Source: Scenedesmus sp. ARA3 | Lineage: Eukaryota > Chlorophyta > Chlorophyceae > Sphaeropleales > Scenedesmaceae | Reading direction: 5' to 3' | Assembly (NCBI GenBank): GCA_004335835.1 | Contig: RWJK01001742.1 | Coordinates: forward strand, 17,978 to 81,977 | Length of the DNA: 64,000 bases | Part shown: in pieces, positions 57,301-64,000 of the stretch | Layout: every line of letters starts with the position of its first letter | How positions within the stretch are numbered: position 1 is the stretch's first letter | The notes under the pieces: generated by a model | The model's input: the letters and a program-made list of their open reading frames with translations, nothing else | Told to the model about the DNA's origin: nothing | Database searches by the model: none | Made by a program: the position numbers and the translations under genes

Positions 57301-59010
57301 CCTGTGGAACGCTTTGGGCCTGCCTTCAGCAGCAGGGGCTATGGTGGGGGGCCTGTGGTCATCCGTAGCCTACTATGGGAGACTGCCTTCGGCTGCCAGG
57401 TGCGTGGTTTCTGCTGCTTGCCTGTTGAGCTGTTTTCTCGTGTCAAGGGGCAACTTTCGGGGTAGCTTGCGGGGTACAGGGTGAAGCGTGCGGGGTAGTG
57501 TGCGGGTGCTGGGTGGAGGCGGGCCATCCGCAGTTTGCTGTAGAAGACTGCCTTGTTTTTGCGGGCATGGTTTTTCTCGCAACCTGTTACCCTGTCATGT
57601 TACATCTCTGCTGTGCATGCAGGGATCAGGAGGACCCCTTGGCCCTGTGCAGCACTGTCACTCCAGCCATTCTTTCCATTTGTCAAGATATTGAAACCAT
57701 GAAGCCTAACAAATCTGTGTTGGCTTCTGTGCATGCAGGTGCAGGAGGACCCGGACTTGGCCCTGTACAGCAAGTATATGGTGGTGGGCACCGACTCAGC
57801 AGCAGCAGCAGGGGGTGCTGCAGGTGCTGCTGCAAGCGATGCAGCAGCAGCAGCAGCAGGGCAGCAGCACAAGCGCAAGCACACGCCGCCTCCTGCAGGT
57901 GCAGCCGGCACAGCAACTGCAAGCCAGCAGCAGCAGCAGCAGGGTGATGGGAGTGCAGCCAGCAACATTGCTGCTGCAGCTGCCCTGAAGGCTGCACTGA
58001 GAGCAGCAAGCGGCTCCAAAGCAGTAGCAGGGCCGCCACCTCAGAATGTGACCAAGGCGAGCACAGCAGACAGTGCTGCAGTGGCTGCAGCAGCAGTGGA
58101 GGCTGCTGCTGCTGCCGCTGCCGCTGCTGCTGCCGCGCTGGCAGCACATCAGCTAACTCCGCCGTCTGCACAGCAGCAGCAGCAGCAGCAGCACGGCAAG
58201 AAGCAGCAGCATGGTTCTGGGCAGGGTGATGCAGCTGCTGCTGCAGCAGCAGATGGGGCCAAGCAGCCAAGGCGCAAAAGCTCGTCGCCTAAGCCACGCG
58301 GCAGGCAGCAGCAGCAGCAGCAGGGCCAGGGCCGCCGCAACAGCGGCAGCAGCAGCAGCAATGGTGCTGCTAGGGATGACTGCCACGCAGTGGGCACTGC
58401 ACCTGCACCAGCACCTCAGAAGGTGCCAATGCCGAGCAGCTTGCTGAACAGAGCATCAGCCGGCGGAGCAGCAGCAGCAGCAGCAGGCGGTGCTGGTGGT
58501 GTGACAGCTGGGTATGCTGGGCAGGGCGGCTATGGTGGCACCTACACGCCGCAGCAGCAGCAGCAGCAGCCGGCGGGTTACAACCCGTTGCAACACCAGT
58601 ACGACTACCAGCAGCAGCAGTACCAGTACCAGCAGCAGCAGCAGCAAGCGCAGGGATGGTACCAGCAGCAAGGCAGCTACCAGACAGTGCAGCCTCAGCA
58701 GCCGCAGCAGCAGCAATGGCACTGGCAACAGCACCAGCAGCAGCAGCAGCAGCCGGCTGGTTCGTACAACCCCCTGCAGCAGCAGCCGCAGCAGCTGCAG
58801 CCTCCGTGGCAGCAGCCGCAAGTGGCGCAGTACCAGCAGCAGCAGCAGCTACAGTACCAGCAGCCGCAGCCGTTGCGTAGTGTGTCGCCGACAGGCATAG
58901 CCGCCGGCAGCAGCAGCAGCGGTGGCGTTGGTGCTGTGCCGCGGCCTGTGCTGCCTCATGCTGCAAGCGCAGCAGCGCGGCTGCCGCTGCCTGGCATGCA
59001 CTTCCCCTGA
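50831..59010 (+). CDS. XRN: XRN-family 5'-3' exoribonuclease
   Basis: Degrades 5'-monophosphate RNA. Thirteen exons join in consistent phase: 50831-50960, 51274-51419, 51788-51991, 52400-52511, 52961-53128, 53545-53776, 54104-54495, 54743-55091, 55447-55600, 55935-56124, 56414-56528, 57147-57399 and 57739-59010. Motifs: MGIPGFNTWFYENN; DHLYIDMNSVLHN; VMLAIDGPAPLAKLITQRER; STALTPGTPFM; GPTVAGEGEVKIL; IVGDDADLILMALVSSTPRL; LAILASGNDYLPAVKGAPKL; LLWTMSMYYAGDCPDYRWTY; ASPIYDMYA. These are the metal-binding and core motifs of XRN1/XRN2, including DDADLI and SGNDYLP. The core is interrupted by poly-Gln/Ala/Ser inserts, and the tail is Gln-rich (QQQYGQQQYG). XRN1 versus XRN2/4 type is undecided; no CCHC finger was seen. 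Confidence 0.92.
51484..53910 (+). repeat. Partial exon copies within XRN introns 2 to 6
   Basis: 51484-51522 repeats LAKLITQRERRK plus donor, with only silent changes (CTT/CTG, GCT/GCG, CGC/CGT). 52275-52315 repeats LEWELSGPTVAG, with decayed versions at 52150-52190 and 52575-52650. 52837-52905 repeats IVG[Y]DADL-LALVSSTPRLH. 53212-53270 and 53335-53395 repeat AVLSVD-LHA-WQAGVM. 53826-53905 repeats ILASGNDYLPAV with an in-frame stop. Confidence 0.8.
55670..55740 (+). repeat. Copy of the end of XRN exon 9
   Basis: Repeats the sequence for CEGCEAAAQEAY and AQ, with a donor gtgagt, just after the native copy at 55540-55600. Confidence 0.75.
56467..57018 (+). repeat. Five copies of the XRN segment YSGEQRALTQLSHSLLF
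   Basis: The end of exon 11 (to 56528) is followed in intron 11 by copies at about 56599-56652, 56717-56769, 56835-56894 and 56960-57013. Copies 2, 4 and 5 are 54 bases from acceptor to donor in phase 2/2, so each could be spliced in without a frame change. Copy 3 lacks one base. Versus copy 1, copies 2 and 4 each differ at four codons, all silent. Confidence 0.88.
57600..57660 (+). repeat. Partial copy of the start of XRN exon 13
   Basis: tgcatgcag then a sequence for QEDPLALCS, resembling VQEDPDLALYS at 57739. Confidence 0.65.
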
Positions 59011-59323
59011 AGCGGGTGGGTCGGGAGTGATGTGTTGTTGGGCTGTGTTTTGGTGGTTGATGGTTGCTGTGTTTGCTGTTGCTCGGCGTAAGCATGAGAA
59101 TGCTTGTTACGTCAGGCCTGCCACGGGGTGGGTTGTGGGCCCTTGGCTGGGCCGGGAATGATGGCAGACGGCTATAGACTGGGTACTCGCTCCATCAGCC
59201 TGTCATTGGCTTGACAATGGGCTGTGCTGCCGTCGTGTGAGACACTAATCGTGATGTATTGGTGGGCTGTGTTTTGGTGGTTGATGGGTGTTGCTGGTAG
59301 CACGCATTGTGTAAGTTACACAG
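59011..59323 (+). other. XRN 3' UTR and flank
   Basis: No gene. Contains repeated phrases (gtgttttggtggttgatgg at about 59045 and 59270). TGTAA occurs at 59310 and 59324. Confidence 0.45.
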
Positions 59324-59328
59324 TGTAA
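59324..59328 (+). terminator. Candidate poly(A) signal TGTAA for XRN
   Basis: tgtaa about 315 bases past the stop, with a second copy at 59310-59314. Confidence 0.45.
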
Positions 59329-59568
59329 CAGTATCACCGGCTTTCAAACCTTTTCTCAATCTCAGCTGCTGGCTGCACGCAGGGTCGGGTGACCAGAGTC
59401 GAGCAGAAACATTTGAAAAGTGCCACCCTGTCACCGGCGCGGGAAGCCGGCATCCAAAGCTCAGATGCTTTGGCGGTGCAGTTTCTACAGACTGAATATC
59501 AGCAAAGTATGTTTTTTGCCTGCCTTGCAACGATCACGAAGTCTGAGTTCCTCCGGATAGACTGAGGC

Positions 59569-61887
59569 ATGGCACGGGGTGGCTTGCAACTGGTCCTATG
59601 GCTGCTGCTTCTCTGTGTAGCTGCTACAAGAGCTGATATAAACCGGAAAGAGCTCGCAGCTCGCATGCGCGACAGCCACATGAAGCGGCATGATCCTAAA
59701 GCAGCAAAGCAGTGCACCCGCTGCACGTAGGTCTTGAAGGAGAAGTGAGTTCATTGGATCCATGAAAGACATCAGTTCATGCTGTCACAGCTACATGGGA
59801 TGCAGCTGGCTTCTCTGGTGCAGGCCGCTGTGCAGCAGTGCCGTGGCAACTGCTATCTGCTGCTGCCATCCATCTCATCTGTGCGGCTTGCTGCAGCAAG
59901 TGCAGCATGCAGGTGCTTGAAAATGCGTTGTTCAGATGCTAAGCTCATTCATTTCCGAGCCTTGTAGCTTCGCGAAGCTTCAGACGCTCAATCATCTGCG
60001 CAGCTGCTACCTCCCATTGCCTCCACTCGCTGCCCCAGTCCTGCAAACAAGTTGTAACACCTGCTGCTCCTGCTGTCAACCGCTGCAGGTGGATTGATTC
60101 AGCTTTGAGGACGGATGATTACTCCTACAGGGACTGCCAGTCCTGCCTTGCATCCAAGAACATCAGCACTGTGCTGCGCAACGTGCTGGCACATCACACA
60201 ACCAATTGGTGGTGAGCACCAGCAGCAGCAGCAGCAGCACTTGCCAAGTGTGGAGGCAGGCGGTCAAGGGAGAGCTGCTACTATGCGCTGTTACTGTAAC
60301 ACTCTCAGCAGCCTGCAAAGATCACAGTTGCTTCTGGGCCGTCACATCCATCAGCAGTTTTTTTTGCATTTGGCAGCTCCTCACTGGGTCGACAGTCAGC
60401 GGAGCAGACCAGCAACTGAAGGACAGCAGAACCATCACATCAGCAAACGGCTGCTATCAGCTGCGAGAAGCAGGCAGCTTGTTTGTGCTTGTGTTCACAT
60501 TTTGCTCACCACATCTGAGAGCTAGCACAAGCAGCCGCGCTGTCCTGCAAACCAGCAGGTCTGCTCCGCAGCGCCCCTTTCATGTTCTATTGGCGGGACA
60601 ACTACGCCAGCAGTCGGCGCAGCCGTGCAGCACGCTATAGCTTTTATTTGCACAACCTTTCTGGTTAGGCTCCTGACTGTTTCCTTTACCCTGTGAGTAT
60701 GCTGTAGCTGCCCGTCTTGTTCTAGCCCGCACAGACTTAGGGCCTAAAACTGTCCGTGACAGCAGCTTTGCCTGATTGTCACCATAACGTTCCTGTCAGT
60801 GCTTTGAAGCTGTTCAATGCTTCGAAGCATCTTTGCAATCTTATAAATTCGATCTGTTTTCTGCTTGTCTCGCAGGCTGTCGCGATTCAAGGAGAGCGAC
60901 CACATCACAGACCACGTGCATGATGATGCAGACAGATTCACCGCATCCGGCTACTGCCAAGAGTGCTTGGATGAAAACGACCTGCTGGTGTCCGACGAGA
61001 AAGCCTTTCTGCACACGTGTGGCGTGTGCCTGCACTCCTCAAAAATCCGCCGCTCCAGCAAGCATCAGGTGTCGTGGCACCTCGCAGGCGTGTATCTGGA
61101 CGCGTACTTGCACACCCCATCGCTGGACCGCCACTCAAAGTATGCATCGCCAGAGCCTGGTGACTATGATTGCTTTGATTGCGACGAAGACGTCAACGAT
61201 TTTGATACGGTGTGGCGGGAGTTTGGGCCGCCAAAAGATGCACTGTCGTCAGTGCTAGGCAAGCGTAGGCGCAGTGGGGCTGCCACCAAACCCAACAGCA
61301 AGGGCAGTCCGCGTGCATCTCGCTGGCACACTGCACAAAGAACTTTGCAGGACATTGGACTCGCAGTGTCTGCGTTTGCGGCAGTGCTGCTGTGCTGTCT
61401 GGTTGGGTGGCGAGCGTACAAGGCAGCTGCAGCAGCACAAACTGCATCATCGCGGCGCAGGGCAGGCAGGCGTGCACAGCCTGCAGCTGCTGCCACTGGT
61501 GTGCCGTGGTTCATCGGTCTTGGTGCTTGGTACTTTGCAAAGCACGCGTGGCCTCTGGCAAGCCGGCTTGCTGTTGCTGCGGCTCTGTGGTTTGTGTGCG
61601 TCGCCACGCCTGTTTTCTCCCTGTTTGTTGACCCAGATAGTTTCGAGGCTGACGCGAACTTCGAACGGCTGTTGGAGGGCACGTTCCTTGAGGGTGAGGC
61701 AGAGGAGGCGTTGGGTTTGATGCTGGTGGTAGGGTTAGGCGTGTGCTTTGCATGGGCCTGGGCGCCACTCGCACCCTTCAGGAAGCTGCTTGCTGCGCTG
61801 CAGCACATCAGCAGCGGCCTTGGCCGTGTAGCAGCAGCAGTGGACACTCTTGCACGTGGAACAGCGATATCGCTGTTATCTTTTTAG
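59569..61887 (+). CDS. Five-CxxC membrane protein, paralogue B (intact)
   Basis: Three exons in consistent phase 2: 59569-59726, 60089-60211 and 60876-61887, about 430 residues. Signal peptide in MARGGLQLVLWLLLLCVAAT; then ARMRDSHMKRHDPKAAKQCT and RC. Five CxxC motifs follow: CTRC, CQSC (DCQSCLASKNISTVLRNVLA), CQEC, CGVC (FLHTCGVCLHSSKIRRSSKH, QVSWHLAG) and CFDC (YDCFDCDED), then DTVWREFGPP. Hydrophobic segments: LAVSAFAAVLLCCLVGW; LAVAAALWFVCVATPVFSLF; LGLMLVVGLGVCFAWAWAPL, followed by APFRKLLAAL. The CxxC pairs should lie on the lumenal or extracellular side and could bind zinc or form disulfides. Family not recognised. Homologous to 42530-45918 exon by exon but ends before the Ser-rich tail found there. 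TGTAA follows at 62063. Confidence 0.8.
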
Positions 61888-62347
61888 CTGATTAGCTTTT
61901 ACACTGTTGCTCACCGGCAATCGACTTCACCGACCGTTTTCTCAAAGTGCAGTGCTGCTGCACTGAAGCAGTGCTGCTGTCCTGTGGCACGTGGGCACGT
62001 GCATGCACTGCGTCTTTCAGCACATGCTCTTCCATCGTGCTGCTACCAACACCACGCAATATGTAAGTATATCTAATCATTCTTACTACATTTGCTGCGG
62101 ATTCAGCCTTCCACTCGTCCTCGAAAGCTTGTCCAAGGTCGTTTGCTGCTGACGACACCAGAAACGGTCGCGACCGTATCTGTGTGGCACAAGCAGAGTT
62201 TTCCACCGTACACGAAAGGTCGCGATCTAGAACTACTTGCTTAGTGCAGCTATAACGTTCCTGCAGTGGCATCACAGCAGCACGGCCCCTTCTCAATCGG
62301 CCTGGAGCAAGCCTTGCAGGAGAGAACGCCTCTGGCCCAGCAGCACC
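61888..62347. other. 3' flank of paralogue B and promoter of the next gene
   Basis: No supported gene; the long minus-strand frame across it lacks any domain. Confidence 0.4.
62063..62067 (+). terminator. Candidate poly(A) signal TGTAA for paralogue B
   Basis: tgtaa in atatgtaagt, 176 bases past the TAG at 61885-61887. Confidence 0.45.
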
Positions 62348-64000
62348 ATGGCAAAAGTTATGGACAGAGACACGATCCAGTTCATCATGCGATCCATGAC
62401 CACCAACAACAGGCAAGTGCACACTAACAGCAGCAGGAAGCAGCGCGGTGCGGCTACTGCTCCAGGCATCCGATGGTAGCGCTTGTGCAATGAGCTGTGT
62501 GCATTCATGCGGCATCCACACCTTACTCCAGTACCCTGTGAGTGGCAGGTGTGCAGTGTTTCTATGTAATGCAGACCAGCTCTTGCTGCAGACCAGATCT
62601 CTGCTGCCTTGTAGTGCAGCTGATCAGATCATGAGCACCTGGCAGCACCCTGCCAATACAACTTGCAGGATGGCATGCCCCTGCCACATGTACTAGGGAT
62701 CCTTGTGCGCTGCGCAGGGAGTTGCAGCGTTGCGTTGGCACGTCAGCTCCTCACTGATGATGTGAAGCTGTTGCAATTATCTTCTGCTGTGCTGTGCCTT
62801 TCTCCTGTGCTGTTATGCTGCTGTACTTGATTACTGCGCAGGGAGCTGCAGCGGCGTGTTGCAGACCAGTTCCTCACTGATGACGTGAAGCTGGTGCACG
62901 TCCTGGGCGATGTGCAGGGCAGGGACGCCCTGTACGGCGTGTACAGGGCAGCAGTGACAGGTGGGTGATGCGTGTATTGCATGGTGCATAGGGTTTTGCG
63001 CTTCACTGGGAATGTGCAGGCCAGGGACTCCCCGCGTCGGACGCGCTGTACGGCGTGTACAGGGCAGCAGTGACAGGTGGGTGATGCGTGTATTGCATGG
63101 TACATTGGGTTTTGCGCTTTACTGGGAATGTGCAGGCCAGGGACTCCCCGCGTCGGNNNNNNNNNNNNNNNNNNNNNNNNNNNNNNNNNNNNNNNNNNNN
63201 NNNNNNNNNNNNNNNNNNNNNNNNNNNNNNNNNNNNNNNNNNNNNNNNNNNNNNNNNNNNNNNNNNNNNNNNNNNNNNNNNNNNNNNNNNNNNNNNNNNN
63301 NNNNNNNNNNNNNNNNNNNNNNNNNNNNNNNNNNNNNNNNNNNNNNNNNNNNNNNNNNNNNNNNNNNNNNNNNNNNNNNNNNNNNNNNNNNNNNNNNNNN
63401 NNNNNTACAGGGCAGCAGTGACAGGTGGGTGATGCGTGTATTGCATGGTACATTGGGTTTTGCGCTTTACTGGGAATGTGCAGGCCAGGGACTCCCCGCG
63501 TCGGGCGCGCTGTACGGCGTATACAGGGCAGCAGTGACAGGTAGGTGATTGTGTGTTGCACAAGCTGGGTGCTGCACTTTAGCGGAAATGTGCAGGGCAG
63601 GGACGCCCTGTATGGCGTGTACAGAGCAGCAGTAGCAGGTGAGTGCATGTGTTCTCAGGGAGCAACGTGTGAATGGGTTGAACTTCTTGGGCGATGCGCA
63701 GGGCAGGGACGCACTGTACGGCGTGTACAGGGCAGCAGTCGCAGGTGCGGGAATGTGTGTAAGGCAGGGTGGATCAAGTGCTGCATTTTGGTGGGAATGT
63801 GCAGGACAAGAACGCGCTGTATGGCTTGTACAGGGCAGCATTCACAGGTGAGAAAGTGCGAGTGTATAGAAGTGTTGATATGAAACGGCTGCATTGCAGC
63901 GCCAGCAGGGACGCGCTGTATGGCGTGTACAGAGCAGCAGTCACAGGTAAGGAAGTGTGCGTGTGAAGCGAATGTGGAGCGAAAGGGCTGCATTGCAGCG
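62348..64000 (+). CDS. Gene with an amplified exon, possibly NTF2/SnoaL-like (3' end outside)
   Basis: Exon 1 (62348-62412) encodes MAKVMDRDTIQFIMRSMTTN and ends AG|GCAAGT, a consensus GC donor. Exon 2 (62842-62960) continues RELQRRVADQFLTDDVKLVH, VLGDVQGRDALYGVYRAAVT and a GTGGGT donor. The pattern of a small helix followed by a strand pair with GRDALYGVYRAA recalls NTF2/SnoaL-like domains, but this is a weak guess. Downstream of exon 2 the GRDALYGVYRAAVTG part recurs many times, broken by an assembly gap. A decayed copy of the exon start precedes it at 62715-62765. Confidence 0.5.
62715..63960 (+). repeat. Array of about nine or more copies of the exon part encoding DALYGVYRAAVTG
   Basis: Copies of the end of exon 2 occur near 62920, 63040, 63140 (cut by the gap), 63410, 63500, 63600, 63710, 63810 and 63910, spaced about 85-115 bp, mostly with an upstream cag and a downstream gtgggt/gtgagt/gtaggt. 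Some (for example 63019-63075) are 57 bases long in phase 1/1 and could be spliced in. Others break the frame. Confidence 0.85.
63157..63405. other. Assembly gap of 249 N
   Basis: Lies inside the tandem exon array, so the true copy number is unknown. Confidence 0.95.

Noticed and set aside
61892..62521. 209-residue minus-strand frame
   Set aside because: Overlaps the start of the last gene and the TGTAA of paralogue B; no recognisable domain.
1..64000. Introner elements or transposons as the source of repeats
   Set aside because: Each repeat unit matches only its own gene's exon and neighbouring intron; no terminal inverted repeats, target duplications or transposase/reverse transcriptase were seen.
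1..64000. Two-haplotype assembly artefact as the full explanation
   Set aside because: Not excluded for single duplications, but five to nine copies of one exon exceed two haplotypes, and many copies are exon halves with fixed junctions.

Overview
The window looks like nuclear DNA of a green alga. Genes are split by many short GT-AG introns. Coding sequence is rich in Ala/Gln/Ser runs from CAG-type triplet repeats. TGTAA, the usual chlorophyte poly(A) signal, follows several stop codons. The peroxin-13 is of the plant YG-rich type, and one protein carries an SPSP hydroxyproline-rich linker. I infer Chlorophyceae, probably Sphaeropleales/Scenedesmaceae-like; lineage is inference, eukaryotic alga is firm. 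No CRISPR, operon, tRNA, rRNA or transposase was seen. Two runs of N (15355-15404 and 63157-63405) are assembly gaps, both inside tandem repeats.

Layout. 1-7102 (-): peroxisomal acyl-CoA oxidase with an N-terminal PTS2, 3' end outside the window. 8566-11870 (-): secreted Cys-rich protein with a GPI-type tail and two alternative last exons. 13437-16104 (+): PNO1/Dim2, a KH-domain ribosome assembly factor. 18275-20653 (+): secreted, His-rich, GPI-type protein. 23123-29055 (-): leishmanolysin-like (M8) zinc metalloprotease. 30522-31711 (+): PEX13. 34453-39882 (-): papain-like cysteine protease joined to a proline-rich linker and RCC1-like repeats, with apparent frameshifts. 40847-42484 (-): low-complexity RING-finger protein. 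42530-45918 (-) and 59569-61887 (+): two paralogues of an unrecognised membrane protein family with five CxxC motifs; the first carries two lesions, the second is intact. 48742-50475 (-): C2H2/RG-rich protein, divergent from 50831-59010 (+), an XRN-family 5'-3' exoribonuclease of 13 exons. 62348-64000 (+): start of a gene with an amplified exon, 3' end outside.

The most unusual property is shared by most of the multi-exon genes. Exons, or exon halves with their splice site and some intron, are repeated in tandem two to seven or more times inside introns or just past the stop codon. In most clean cases the copies differ mainly at synonymous positions, even where the copy cannot be translated from the obvious transcript. 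A second recurrent property is that introns often end in (CTG)n followed directly by the CAG acceptor. The genes do not form one pathway; ACX and PEX13 are both peroxisomal, and several others are secreted or cell-surface proteins.
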